Shown here piece after piece: positions 40,566-49,743 of a stretch of DNA of 64,000 nucleotides (positions are counted from its first letter, which is position 1; each line of letters starts with the position of its first letter). The notes beneath the pieces were generated by a model. It saw only the letters and a program-made list of their open reading frames with translations. It had not been told where the DNA came from and ran no database searches. The translations under genes and the position numbers were made by a program. The stretch is taken from positions 1 to 64,000 of the forward strand of contig NZ_LZJC01000021.1 of the NCBI RefSeq assembly GCF_001666755.1. Reading direction: 5' to 3'. This stretch comes from Mycobacterium sp. E1214. GTDB lineage: Bacteria > Actinomycetota > Actinomycetes > Mycobacteriales > Mycobacteriaceae.

Positions 40566-40587
40566 TCAACGTGAACGTTGACGTTGA
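40566..40587. promoter_or_regulatory. 22-bp palindromic operator, best copy (site 2)
   Basis: Starts TCAACGTGAACGTT and ends GACGTTGA; 20 of 22 positions are symmetric around an AACGTT-like centre. It lies upstream of the TetR gene and just after the end of the enoyl-CoA hydratase gene. A shorter echo, GTGAACGTTG, occurs at 40507-40516. Confidence 0.65.
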
Positions 40588-40628
40588 CAAACCTGCCGTC
40601 GGCACTTAACGTCCGTGATGATGCGACC

Positions 40629-41396
40629 TCACGTGCGGCCCAGTTTCGCCATCGCGGCGCGAAAGTCGTCGTGGTCCATGGCGGCCGCCTCCAGCGCCAG
40701 CGACAGCGGCAGGACCGCGCCGCAGGCCGCCGCGAGCAACCGATTGACCGCCGCCTTGGTGCCCTGGACGGCCTGCGGCGCCAGCGCCGCGAGCCGCTCC
40801 GCCATCGCTATCGCCGACGGCAGCGCGTCGGCCGGCGCTACGACCCGGGTAATCAGCCCGAAGCGCTCCGCCTCCGCCGCGGTGAGCAGTTCCCCGGCCA
40901 TCAGGAGCAGCTTCGCCCGGTTGAGGCCGACCAGCAGCGGCCAGATCGCGGCGGCGCCGTTGCCCGCGGGCAGGGCGGCGTGTACGTGCAGGTCTCCCAG
41001 CTTCGCCGCTTCCGACATGTACGAGACGTCGGCCAGCGTTGCCAGCACCGCGCCCAACCCGATCGCATGCCCGTTGACCGCGGCGATCATCGGCTTGGTC
41101 AACCCGACGATGTCGTCGACGATGTGGCGCGCCTCCTCGATCGGCGTGCGCCCGGTCGCCGTCACGTACCGACGGTCGCCGGATTCGTCACCGCCGGCAG
41201 AGAAGGCCCGGCCCGCCCCGGTCAGCACGACGGCCCGCACCCGAGGGTCGTCCTGGGCCGCGGCGAAGACGGTGGACAGTTCCGAGTGCATCACGTCGTC
41301 GACGGCGTTGGCCTTGTCCGGGCGGTTCAGCGTCAGTACCGCGACGCCCGTCGCGGCGTCGACGGCGACGTCGATGGTGCGGTACGCGTCGAGCAT
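40629..41396 (-). CDS. enoyl-CoA hydratase/isomerase (crotonase family)
   Basis: A 255-aa crotonase. N-terminal strand GVAVLTLNRPDKANAVDDVM, oxyanion-hole segments AFSAGGDESG and AVNGHAIGLGAVLATLADVSYMSEAAKLGDLH. The catalytic Glu pair of true hydratases is not obvious (positions around LHVHAALPAGNGA lack it), so it may be an isomerase, hydrolase or decarboxylase variant. Start ATG 41396 follows GGAGGG. It is transcribed divergently from the LLM gene at 41451 across operator site 3. Confidence 0.85.
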   Translation of the reverse strand: MLDAYRTIDVAVDAATGVAVLTLNRPDKANAVDDVMHSELSTVFAAAQDDPRVRAVVLTGAGRAFSAGGDESGDRRYVTATGRTPIEEARHIVDDIVGLTKPMIAAVNGHAIGLGAVLATLADVSYMSEAAKLGDLHVHAALPAGNGAAAIWPLLVGLNRAKLLLMAGELLTAAEAERFGLITRVVAPADALPSAIAMAERLAALAPQAVQGTKAAVNRLLAAACGAVLPLSLALEAAAMDHDDFRAAMAKLGRT

Positions 41397-41410
41397 GAGC
41401 CACCCTCCGT

Positions 41411-41432
41411 TGAACATGAACGTTGACGTAGA
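41411..41432. promoter_or_regulatory. 22-bp operator-like element, site 3
   Basis: Starts TGAACATGAACGTT and ends GACGTAGA; 19 of 22 bases match site 2. It lies between the divergent crotonase and LLM genes and so could control both. Confidence 0.6.
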
Positions 41433-41450
41433 GCATAGGAGCTGATCGGC

Positions 41451-42602
41451 ATGCTGCGTTTCGGAACCTTCATCGCGCCCTATCACCCCGTGCGGGAGAG
41501 CCCGCTGACCACCTACGAGCGCGACCTCGAACTGATCGAGTGGTGCGACCGGTGGGGATTCGACGAGGCCTGGGTCGGTGAGCACCACTCGGCCGCGTGG
41601 GAGAACATCGCCGACCCGGCCGTGTTCCTGGCGGCGGCCGGGCAACGAACCCGGCGGATCCGGCTCGGCTCGGGGGTGGTCAGCCTGCCCTACCACCATC
41701 CGATGATGGTGGCCGACCGGTTCGTGCAACTCGACTACCTCACCCACGGCCGGGCCATGCTGGGCGTCGGGCCTGGCGCCTTGATCTCCGACGCGACGAT
41801 GATGGGCATCGACCCGGTGACCCAGCGGCCGCGGATGAACGAGGCGCTCGGGGTGATCACGCGTCTGCTCGCCGGTGAGACGGTCACCCACCACAGCGAC
41901 TGGTTCACGCTGGAAGAGGCCCGCCTGCAACTGCTTCCGGTCAACGGTGCGATGCCGATCGCGGTCGCCTCGAGCACCTCGCCGTCGGGCATGGTGGCCG
42001 CGGGCACGCACGGGGTGGGCGTGCTGTCGTTGGGCGCCGGCCTCATCGGCGGCAAGAAGGATCTGGCCGCGCACTGGGCGCTGGGGGAGAAGGCCGCCGC
42101 CGAGAGCGGCAAGCAACTGCGGCGTGAGGAGTGGCGGCTGGTGATCCGCGCCCACCTGGCCAACACCCGGGAGCAGGCGAAAGCCGAAGTGCGCGAGGGC
42201 CGGGAGGCCGAGCGGGTCGGTTACTTCAAGCGGGTGGCCGGGTTGAAGAACGACTACACGCTGGAGCAGGAGATCGAGGAGGACGCCGCGATCGTCGGCA
42301 CGCCCGACGACATGATCGAAGCGCTGCATCGGCTACAGAGCGCCACCGGCGGGTTCGGTGGCTTCCTGGTGCTCGCGGGTGACTGGGCCGACCGCGAAAA
42401 CACTTTGCGCAGTTACGAATTGATGGGCCGATACGTGATTCCCGAATTCCGGGGCCACCTCGATCCGCTGCGCACGAGCTACCAGACGGTGATCGCCAAG
42501 AAGCGGGACTACGGCGCGCCGGCGATGGCGGCGATCAAGAAGGCCTACGAGGACGCCGGGCAGCAGATGCCCGAGGACCTCAACCCCACCAACCTGCGCT
42601 AG
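41451..42602 (+). CDS. LLM-class flavin/F420-dependent oxidoreductase
   Basis: 383 aa, MLRFGTFIAPYHPVRESPLTTYERDLELIEWCDRWGFDEAWVGEHHSAA. It shares RIRLGSGVVSLPYHHPMMVADRFVQLDYLTHGRAMLGVGPGAL and GFGGFLVLAGDWADRENTLRSYELMGRYVIPEF with the LLM at 35569, indicating duplication. A C-terminal tail (KKRDYGAPAMAAIKKAYEDAGQQMP) is specific to this copy. It is controlled by operator site 3 and overlaps the convergent ubiX stop by 4 bp. Substrate unknown. Confidence 0.9.
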   Translation: MLRFGTFIAPYHPVRESPLTTYERDLELIEWCDRWGFDEAWVGEHHSAAWENIADPAVFLAAAGQRTRRIRLGSGVVSLPYHHPMMVADRFVQLDYLTHGRAMLGVGPGALISDATMMGIDPVTQRPRMNEALGVITRLLAGETVTHHSDWFTLEEARLQLLPVNGAMPIAVASSTSPSGMVAAGTHGVGVLSLGAGLIGGKKDLAAHWALGEKAAAESGKQLRREEWRLVIRAHLANTREQAKAEVREGREAERVGYFKRVAGLKNDYTLEQEIEEDAAIVGTPDDMIEALHRLQSATGGFGGFLVLAGDWADRENTLRSYELMGRYVIPEFRGHLDPLRTSYQTVIAKKRDYGAPAMAAIKKAYEDAGQQMPEDLNPTNLR

Positions 42603-43231
42603 GCATGCCCCGCCGGGGTCTGTTCGGTCCCGTTTTGCATGACCGCCTGGCGCAAGGCGTCGTCCCAGCGCGGGAAGACGTCGGTATGGATGCCGATTTG
42701 GTCGAGGGCCCGCCCGACGGAATGGTCGACAATGTCCTCGATGCTGTGGGGCCGGAAGTAGAACGCCGGCACCGGCGGAAAGATGGTGCCGCCAGCTTCG
42801 GTGATGGTGGCCATGTTGCGCAGGTGGATGAGGTTGAACGGTGCATCGCGCACCATCAGCACCAAGCGGCGGCGTTCCTTCAGCACGACATCGGCGGCGC
42901 GGGACAGCAGCGAGCTGGACACGCCGGTGGCGATCTCACCGACGCTGCGCATCGAGGCCGGGGCGATGAGCATGCCACGGGTCAAGAACGACCCCGACGA
43001 CATCGGGGCGCCGACGTCGTTGACGTTGTAGACGTGGTCGGCGCGGGCCTCGAGATCCTCGCGGCTCAAGTCGGTCTCGTAGGCGCGGGTCAGATGCCCG
43101 GCGCGGGTGACGATGAGGTGCGTCTCGACGCCGACGCTGCGCAGGACATCGAGAGCGCGTGCGCCGTAGACGATGCCGGTCGCGCCGGTGACACCGACGA
43201 TGAGGCGGCCGGGCTGGTCGGGCTGGTTCAT
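42599..43231 (-). CDS. ubiX: UbiX-like flavin prenyltransferase
   Basis: A 210-aa flavoprotein that prenylates FMN to make the prFMN cofactor used by UbiD. RLIVGVTGATGIVYGARALDVLRSVGVETHLIVTRAG (Rossmann-like FMN site) and GSFLTRGMLIAPASMRSVGEIATGVSSSLLSRAADVVLKERRRLVLMVRDAPFNLIHLRNM are family signatures. PPVPAFYFRPHSIEDIVDHSVGRALDQIGI matches the C-terminus. It overlaps the ubiD stop by 1 bp (start 43231), so the pair is translationally coupled, as expected for a cofactor-maker and its client. Confidence 0.93.
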   Translation of the reverse strand: MNQPDQPGRLIVGVTGATGIVYGARALDVLRSVGVETHLIVTRAGHLTRAYETDLSREDLEARADHVYNVNDVGAPMSSGSFLTRGMLIAPASMRSVGEIATGVSSSLLSRAADVVLKERRRLVLMVRDAPFNLIHLRNMATITEAGGTIFPPVPAFYFRPHSIEDIVDHSVGRALDQIGIHTDVFPRWDDALRQAVMQNGTEQTPAGHA

Positions 43232-44748
43232 CAGGGATACTCCAAGTCCAGGTCGGGCGCGTACGGGCGGGGGTCGACGTCACGAAAGTGGGCCCGCTCG
43301 AACTGGGCTTTCATCCGGTAGGGCGCGGTGGCGTCGTAGATGGTCTTGCAGGTGGTGCCCTTGGCCGGCAGCGTGGGGTCGTATTCGGGTTGCTGGCTGG
43401 GGTCGAGCACGTGGCCCGACACGCCGGGGACGGTGAGGATGTCGCGGTCGCCCTGCATGCGGGTCTGCATCGCCCACAACACATCGTCGGTGTCGAACAG
43501 ATCGACGTCGGCGTCGACCAGGATGACGTTCTTCAGCTCCCGGTACACCCCCAGCGCCACCAGCGCGGCTTGGCGGACGCGGCCGTCGTCGGCGACACCC
43601 GTCTTCGTGCACCTGAGGACGGCCAGGAACTTGCCGCCGCCCGCGCTGTGTGCATAGACGTCGTTCACCAAGCCGGGCAAGGCGTCCTGCAGGGCATTGA
43701 AAATGCTTGCCTCGGTGGGGATTCCGGCGAGGCTGACATGCTCCTCACCGGGACCGACCAGGGTTTGCAGGATGGGATCGGTGCGCGTGGTGACCGCGGT
43801 GACCTTGATGACGGGTAGCGCCGGGTTGGCCGGCCCGTGGTAGCCGGGAAATTCGGGCATGGCCCGCCCGGTGTGGGTGTTCTGGTCCTCCGCCTGACGT
43901 TCGCCCGGGATGATGTAGCCCTCGACGACGACCTCGGCCGAGGCGATCGCTTTCTGCTCCACCGTGACGCCGTCGACGAGCTCGACCGGTTTGCCGCGCA
44001 GGCCGCCCGCGATGGCGAGTTCGTTGTAACCCAGCGGCGTCGTGGGCGCCTCGAACGAGGCGCTGAGCAGGATCGCCGGGTCCAAGCCCATGTTGACGGT
44101 GATCGCGAAGCCGCGGCCGTCGGCCTCCGCGCGCTGCCGGAACTCATCGATGTGGCGGCCCGGCGCGAAGAAGATGGTCATCTCGTCGCGGTTTTGCACG
44201 CACAACCGGTGAATGGTGACGTCGGTACCCAGCTCGGGGTCGCTGCCCAGCACCAGGCCGAGGCAGAAGTACGGGCCCGCGTCCTGGTCGGTGTTGGTGG
44301 GTGCCGGCAGCAGCGTGCGCAGGTCGAAGTCGGGGTCCTCGGCGCGGTGCACCACCTGTTGACACGGCACCTGGTTACCGGTGAAACCCGTTGGAGCGAG
44401 CGCCTTGTCGTAGGCCTCGGCCATCCGTTGGGTGAGCCGGTCGGGCGGGGACTCCAACAGGATGCCCACCCGCTTGCGGCTGGCCATGACCCCGACGAGC
44501 ACCCGCCAGCCGGGGAAACCGGTGACGTCGTTGAACATCATGGCCGGCCCGATGCGAGTGGGGCGTTCGACGGTGCCGCCGGCACCGACACGGCGGTAGA
44601 CCCCGGCCAACTCACCGATCGGGTCGATGCGGTGGTCGGTCTCGATCAGCTGACCGCGGTGGCGCGCCAGCCGGGCCAGCGCGGACCTGAGGTCGACAAT
44701 CGGGTCGTCCGGCACGGCAGGGGTGGGTGACGGGTGCTCCACGGGCAT
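43231..44748 (-). CDS. ubiD: UbiD-family prenylated-FMN decarboxylase
   Basis: 505 aa. Signature segments: PAMMFNDVTGFPGWRVLVGVMASRKRVGILL, DVTIHRLCVQNRDEMTIFF (conserved Arg), GFAITVNMGLDPAILLSASFEAPTTPLGYNELAIAGGLRGKPVELV, VVVEGYIIPGERQAED (the acidic residues of the E-R-E catalytic triad), and DTDDVLWAMQTRMQGDRD for metal and prFMN phosphate. It catalyses reversible (de)carboxylation of an aromatic or alpha,beta-unsaturated acid. It is coupled to ubiX. No small VdcD-type third subunit is seen. ATG 44748 is preceded by TACTAGG on the minus strand. Confidence 0.92.
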   Translation of the reverse strand: MPVEHPSPTPAVPDDPIVDLRSALARLARHRGQLIETDHRIDPIGELAGVYRRVGAGGTVERPTRIGPAMMFNDVTGFPGWRVLVGVMASRKRVGILLESPPDRLTQRMAEAYDKALAPTGFTGNQVPCQQVVHRAEDPDFDLRTLLPAPTNTDQDAGPYFCLGLVLGSDPELGTDVTIHRLCVQNRDEMTIFFAPGRHIDEFRQRAEADGRGFAITVNMGLDPAILLSASFEAPTTPLGYNELAIAGGLRGKPVELVDGVTVEQKAIASAEVVVEGYIIPGERQAEDQNTHTGRAMPEFPGYHGPANPALPVIKVTAVTTRTDPILQTLVGPGEEHVSLAGIPTEASIFNALQDALPGLVNDVYAHSAGGGKFLAVLRCTKTGVADDGRVRQAALVALGVYRELKNVILVDADVDLFDTDDVLWAMQTRMQGDRDILTVPGVSGHVLDPSQQPEYDPTLPAKGTTCKTIYDATAPYRMKAQFERAHFRDVDPRPYAPDLDLEYP

Positions 44749-44809
44749 CTGTACCTAGTACCCGAACGCGCCGGGATAAACGGTGACCGCGCCGGCCAGG
44801 GTGCGGGGT

Positions 44810-45466
44810 TCAGAGCTTGCCGGCGACGAAGTCGGCGGCCTGGTTGGCCATGCCGGCATCGACGTAGGCGCTCGCGAGGTGCTGCGGCCAGTTGTCCTGC
44901 CAGGTGTTCGGATCGGCCGGATTGCACACTGGGTCGGCGCCGTGGCACAGCTCGATGGTCCGGTCGTTGTAGGTGGGGTTGAAGTTCGTGATGGGCCCCA
45001 CCCATTGGCTGCCGTTGCCGAACAACGCGACGGCGGCGACGTGCTGATCGGCGCCGGGCGGCAGGGGACTGTCGAAACCTAACGCGGAGAACGGCACCGC
45101 GAGCACCACGTCGGTGACGGCCGCGCCCAGCGAATAGCCGCCCAGCACCAACCGGGTGTCCGGGCAGTCGGCGATCATGTCCTGAATGTGGTGGCTCATG
45201 TCGTTGGCGCCGACGTCCACCTCGGTGTCGGCGGGATAGCGCACGGCGTAGGCGCCGACGCTCTTGGATACCTTGCCGCGCAGCGCGCCGATGAACGCGT
45301 TGCCGAGCACGCCCGGTCCGGGCGACTCGTAGCGGCCGCGGGCGAACACGACCTGCACCGGCGGGCAGCGCGCGGCCGCGGCCCGCGGCGGGACCGGGCA
45401 CGCCGCGAGCCCGGTGGCCGTCGCGGCCACCGCCACGGCCATCACCAGTACGTCGCGCCCGGGCAC
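44810..45466 (-). CDS. cutinase-like (Culp) secreted serine esterase
   Basis: 218 aa from GTG 45466. The signal peptide (VLVMAVAVAATATGLAACPVPP) is followed by CPPVQVVFARGRYESPGPGVLGNAF, the cutinase N-terminus. The nucleophile elbow is VLGGYSLGAAVTDVV (GYSxG), VAAVALFGNGSQWVG follows, then the acid/His region (ELCHGADPVCNPADPNTWQDNWPQHLASAYVDAGMANQAADFVAGKL). Cys pairs are present as in other Culps. Such enzymes hydrolyse lipids or esters at the cell surface. The ATG at 45442 is an alternative start. It is divergent from the methyltransferase at 45603. Confidence 0.88.
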   Translation of the reverse strand: MPGRDVLVMAVAVAATATGLAACPVPPRAAAARCPPVQVVFARGRYESPGPGVLGNAFIGALRGKVSKSVGAYAVRYPADTEVDVGANDMSHHIQDMIADCPDTRLVLGGYSLGAAVTDVVLAVPFSALGFDSPLPPGADQHVAAVALFGNGSQWVGPITNFNPTYNDRTIELCHGADPVCNPADPNTWQDNWPQHLASAYVDAGMANQAADFVAGKL

Positions 45467-45590
45467 GCCCCCGATCGTAAAACGCCCGTGACGCCGCCGC
45501 TGGGGAACCGTGGCGGGGTAGCAAACGGTCGCCTGAGTCGATCGCCGGGCCGCCACCAACCCGGCCAGCCGGCGCGCCCGCACCGCCCGA

Positions 45591-46265
<675 letters not shown>

Positions 46266-46343
46266 CGGATCTGATCCGGGATCGCCGTCATGTCGGCGGC
46301 ACTCTCAGCTAACGCGCCCGCCTCGATGTCGTCGCACGCTGTG

Positions 46344-47414
46344 TCAGCGGCCGGTGGCGACGCACTCGCAGTCGAAGTCGGTCTGCAGGCCCAGCGGCAG
46401 CGCCTCGCCGCGGAACAGGCCCGCGGCTCCGGTGGTGTCGGACAGGGCGTCGGCGGCCAGGATCATCGCGGCGCCGGTCCAGGTGGTGCGTTCCTCGGGC
46501 CACCGCTTGCCGTCGGCGAACACCAGCCCGGTCCAGTACGAGCCGTCGTCCTCGCGCAGGTGTTGCATGGCGGCGAACTGCTGGTGCGCCACCGACCGTT
46601 GCCCGAGGGCGTCCAGGGCCATGACCAGCTCGCAGGTCTCCGCGCCGGTGACCCACGGTCGGTCGCTCACGCACCGGATGCCCAGGCCGTCGACGACGAA
46701 GTCGTTCCAGCGCTGCGTGATGCGCGCGGTCGCGGCCGCACCGCGCAGCGCACCGCCGAGGATGGGGTAGTACCAGTCCATCGAGTAGCGGTCCTTCTCG
46801 TTGAACGCCTCGGGATGGGCGGCGATGGCGTGTCCCAGCCGTCCCAACGCCAACTCCCATTCCGGTTGCGGATCCCCGACGAAGGCGGCCAGCGCCAGGG
46901 CGCAGCGGATGCTGTGGAACACGCTGGCACACCCGGTCAGCAGTGCCTCCGTGAGCGGCCCCGCTTCGCTTCGCGCCCAACCGATTTCGCCGTACCCGGT
47001 CTGCAGGTCGATGACAAAGTCGATCGCCTTGCGCACGACGGGCCACATGTCGTGGCCGAACGCCGCGTCGTTGGTGACCAGGACGTGGTGCCACACGCCG
47101 GTGGCGATGTAGGCGCAGAAGTTGCTGTCGCTGTTGGCGTCCTCGATGACGCTGGCACGTAGCTGGATGGGCCAAGAGCCGTCAGGCCGCTGGGTGCGCC
47201 GGCTCCATTCGAACGCCGCCCGCGCGGGCTCGAGCAACCCGGCCGCGGTGAGCGCCATCGCGCACTCGACGTGGTCCCACGGGTCGGTGTGCCCGCCCTC
47301 GGACCACGGGATGGCGCCGGAGGGCTCCTGCGTGGCCGCGATGGACCGCGCGGTCTGCCGGCATTGCCCGGGGGTCAGCACGCCCGGAACTGCCGGCGCC
47401 TCAGACCGACGCAA
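46344..47414 (-). CDS. alpha/alpha-toroid protein (prenyltransferase/squalene cyclase-like)
   Basis: 356 aa. Repeated helix pairs with QW-like motifs: QEPSGAIPWSEGGHTDPWDHVECAMAL, RRTQRPDGSWPIQLR, YGEIGWA, REDDGSYWTGLVFADGKRWPEERTTWTGAAMILAADAL. This is the (alpha/alpha)6 toroid of terpene cyclase, protein-prenyltransferase-beta and some glycosidase families. No DxDD or zinc-site motif is seen, so it is unlikely to be a squalene cyclase. The start is uncertain: TTG 47414 (overlapping the methyltransferase by 14 bp) or GTG 47381. It is the third gene of the GT4-methyltransferase operon and may bind the product or handle a carbohydrate. Confidence 0.7.
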   Translation of the reverse strand: MRRSEAPAVPGVLTPGQCRQTARSIAATQEPSGAIPWSEGGHTDPWDHVECAMALTAAGLLEPARAAFEWSRRTQRPDGSWPIQLRASVIEDANSDSNFCAYIATGVWHHVLVTNDAAFGHDMWPVVRKAIDFVIDLQTGYGEIGWARSEAGPLTEALLTGCASVFHSIRCALALAAFVGDPQPEWELALGRLGHAIAAHPEAFNEKDRYSMDWYYPILGGALRGAAATARITQRWNDFVVDGLGIRCVSDRPWVTGAETCELVMALDALGQRSVAHQQFAAMQHLREDDGSYWTGLVFADGKRWPEERTTWTGAAMILAADALSDTTGAAGLFRGEALPLGLQTDFDCECVATGR

Positions 47415-48159
47415 CTGAATACCCCGGCGTCGTCGCGTCCTGCGCCACAGGCTTTTTCACGAAGTACATCGCCACGCTCTTGCCCACCAGGGGATTGAGC
47501 ACCGACTCGGCCAGCTGGGTGATCCTCGGCCGCTGCATCAGGTCCCACACCAGCAACTTGTGGTAGGTGGTGACCGCGCGATGCTCGGTATTCGACACCC
47601 CCACAGCGCATTTCAGCCACCAGAACGGGGAGTGCAGGGCGTGCGCGTGGTGGGTGTGCGTCAAGTCCATCCCGGCGCCGGCGATCTTGCCCCGCAACTC
47701 GTCGGCCCGGTAAATGCGGACGTGGCCGCCCTCGTTGCTGTGGTATTCGTCGGACAGCAGCCAGCAGATCCGCTCGGGCAGCCAGCGCGGCACGCTGACC
47801 GCCAGCGTCCCGCCCACCTTGAGCACCCGGATCAGCTCGGCGATCGCGGCGTCGTCCTGCGGCACGTGTTCCAGGATCTCCGAGGCGATGACGCAGTCGA
47901 AAGTCTGGTCAGCGTAGGGCAATTGGAGGGCATCACCGACGACGACCGTCGCCGACGCGCCGGCGGGCGCCTCGCCGTTCTCGCCCATCGCGCGCAGGAT
48001 GGCGTCCACGTTGCGCAGCTCGGCCGCGTCCTGGTCGAAGGCGACGACGTCGGCGCCGCGGCGGTAGGCCTCGAAGGCGTGCCGGCCGGCGCCACAGCCC
48101 ACGTCGATGACCTTGCTCGACGGGCCGATCCGCAACCGGTCGAAATCGACGGTCAGCAC
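47401..48159 (-). CDS. class I SAM-dependent methyltransferase
   Basis: 252 aa from GTG 48159. Motif I is VIDVGCGAGRHAFEAYRRGADVVAFD, then VVVGDALQLPYADQTFDCVIASEILEHVPQDDAAIAELIRVLKVGGTLAVSVP (motifs II-IV). The C-terminal part (WWLKCAVGVSNTEHRAVTTYHKLLVWDLMQRPRITQLAESVLNPLVGKSVAMYFVKKP) is longer than usual and membrane-seeking, suggesting a lipid- or glycan-linked acceptor. It overlaps the GT4 stop by 7 bp and the next gene's start, so translation of the three is coupled. Confidence 0.88.
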   Translation of the reverse strand: MLTVDFDRLRIGPSSKVIDVGCGAGRHAFEAYRRGADVVAFDQDAAELRNVDAILRAMGENGEAPAGASATVVVGDALQLPYADQTFDCVIASEILEHVPQDDAAIAELIRVLKVGGTLAVSVPRWLPERICWLLSDEYHSNEGGHVRIYRADELRGKIAGAGMDLTHTHHAHALHSPFWWLKCAVGVSNTEHRAVTTYHKLLVWDLMQRPRITQLAESVLNPLVGKSVAMYFVKKPVAQDATTPGYSVASV

Positions 48160-49427
48160 GGCGCGTGGCCCTGCGCGCCGACGCTGGCGCCGCGCGACGC
48201 GCCGCGGGCGATCGCCCTCTCGTAGACGCCGACGGTCTGCGCGGCGACCGCCGACCAGCTGAACACGCTGACCGCGCGGGCGCGGCCGGCCCGGCCGAGG
48301 CTGCGCCGCTTCTCCGGGGAGTCGAGCAGCGCGCCGAGCGCCCCGGTCAACGCGTCGACGTCGGCGGGCGGCACCAGCTCGGCGCAGGCGCCGTCGGTCC
48401 CGAGGACCTCCGGCAGCGCGCCCACCCGGCTCGCGACGATCGGGGTTCCGCTGGCCATCGCCTCGACCGCGGGCAGCGAAAAGCCTTCGTAGAGCGAGGG
48501 AATGCAGGCGACCTCGGCGGACGCCAGCAGCCCGGCCAGCTCGGCGTCCGACAGCCCGCTGGTGACGTGGACGATGTCGGAGATGCCGAGCTCGGCGATG
48601 AGCTTGTGGGTGGGTCCGTTGGGTTCGACCTTGGCCACCAGCCGCAACTCCAGGTCGCGGCGGGTGCGCAGCCGGGCCACGGCGTGCAGCAGGGTGCGGA
48701 CGCCCTTGAGCGGGGTGTCGGCGCTGGCGATGGCGATGACGCGGCCGGGCTGCCGCGGGCCCGAGCCCGGCTTGAACAGCTCGGTGTTGACACCTAACGG
48801 CACCACATGCAGCTGGTCGGGCGCCACGCCGAAGTCGCTGACGATGTCGGCGGCCGACGACGACGACACGGTCAGCAGGTCGGGGATCTGGCGGGCCACT
48901 TGCTGCTGCATCGCCAGGAAGCCATACCAGCGGCGCACCAACGGTTTTCGCCACCAGGGTGCGGCCGCCAGGTCCAGCACCCGGTCCCGGGTGATCGGGT
49001 GGTGCACCGTGGCCACCACCGGCAGGCCCGCGCCGGCGAGCCGCAGCAGGCCGGTGCCCAGCGACTGGTTGTCGTGCACGACGTCGAAGTCGGCGACCCG
49101 GTCGGCGAGCAGCCGGGCGGCGCGCAGGGTGAACGTCCGCGGTTCGGGGAAGCCCGCCGTCCACGTGGTCAGCAGTTCGCGCAGGTCGATGGAGTCACGG
49201 ATCTCGCCCGGCCGGGGCACCCGGAACGGGTCGGGTTCGCGGTAGAGGTCGAGGCTCGGCACCTCGGTGAGGCGCACCCGCGGGTCGAGCAGGTCGGGAT
49301 AGGGCTGACCGGAGAACACCTCGACGTCGTGACCCAGTTCCACCAGACCGTGGCTGAGATGGCGCACGTAGACGCCCTGTCCGCCGCAATGGGTTTTACT
49401 ACGGTAGGACAGCAGGGCAATTCGCAT
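48153..49427 (-). CDS. GT4-family glycosyltransferase
   Basis: 424 aa, GT-B fold. The N-terminal donor/acceptor region is MRIALLSYRSKTHCGGQGVYVRHLSHGLVELGHDVEVFSG. The GT4 C-terminal domain has VIAIASADTPLKGVRTLLHAVARL, ELRLVAKVEPNGPTHKLIAELGI, the E-x7-E motif in PSLYEGFSLPAVEAMASGTPIVASRVGALPEVLG, and GLSDAELAGLLASAEVACIPS. It is the first gene of a three-gene operon (GT4, methyltransferase, toroid) suggestive of making a methylated glycoconjugate. ATG 49427 has AAAGAAGAG upstream; a 16-bp palindrome sits at the predicted transcription start. Confidence 0.9.
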   Translation of the reverse strand: MRIALLSYRSKTHCGGQGVYVRHLSHGLVELGHDVEVFSGQPYPDLLDPRVRLTEVPSLDLYREPDPFRVPRPGEIRDSIDLRELLTTWTAGFPEPRTFTLRAARLLADRVADFDVVHDNQSLGTGLLRLAGAGLPVVATVHHPITRDRVLDLAAAPWWRKPLVRRWYGFLAMQQQVARQIPDLLTVSSSSAADIVSDFGVAPDQLHVVPLGVNTELFKPGSGPRQPGRVIAIASADTPLKGVRTLLHAVARLRTRRDLELRLVAKVEPNGPTHKLIAELGISDIVHVTSGLSDAELAGLLASAEVACIPSLYEGFSLPAVEAMASGTPIVASRVGALPEVLGTDGACAELVPPADVDALTGALGALLDSPEKRRSLGRAGRARAVSVFSWSAVAAQTVGVYERAIARGASRGASVGAQGHAPC

Positions 49428-49513
49428 ACTCAACTCTTCTTTGCTGGAGAATGACCGCGCGATGGCGCCGACTTCGTCGCGGTCAACGGACTCCCGAACC
49501 CCGCGACAGCAAA

Positions 49514-49529
49514 CTGGACATGTGTCCAG
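49514..49529. promoter_or_regulatory. palindromic operator CTGGACA-TG-TGTCCAG
   Basis: Perfect 7-bp arms. On the minus strand the -10-like TATAGT (49535-49530) abuts it, so a repressor bound here would cover the transcription start of the GT4 operon. Confidence 0.6.
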
Positions 49530-49535
49530 ACTATA
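49530..49535 (-). promoter_or_regulatory. -10 box TATAGT of the GT4 operon
   Basis: TATAGT on the minus strand, directly upstream of the palindrome; implies a 5' UTR of about 95 nt with a Shine-Dalgarno near the GT4 start. Confidence 0.5.
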
Positions 49536-49737
49536 GTTCGATGACCTAATCGAGCGCAACGAACCGGGCCGCCACCCGTCCGCGTCGACTCGGTCCGCGT
49601 GATGTCTGACACGCAAAGATCATGCCACTAGCGCGTAGCCGCCACCTGTCCGACCGGTTCGGCGCGGCCGGCCGGGCGGTGGGGCACCCCTCGACCGGGC
49701 GCGCCAAACGGGCCCGGGGCGGCGGGCGGTGCTTTGT

Positions 49738-49743
49738 TACCAT
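49738..49743 (+). promoter_or_regulatory. -10 box TACCAT, leaderless
   Basis: TACCAT + CGCGCG + GTG 49750; same hexamer and spacing as at 26577. Confidence 0.5.

Noticed and set aside
44749-44809. a small VdcD-type third subunit beside ubiD
   Set aside because: The 61-bp gap cannot hold it and the flanking genes are complete.
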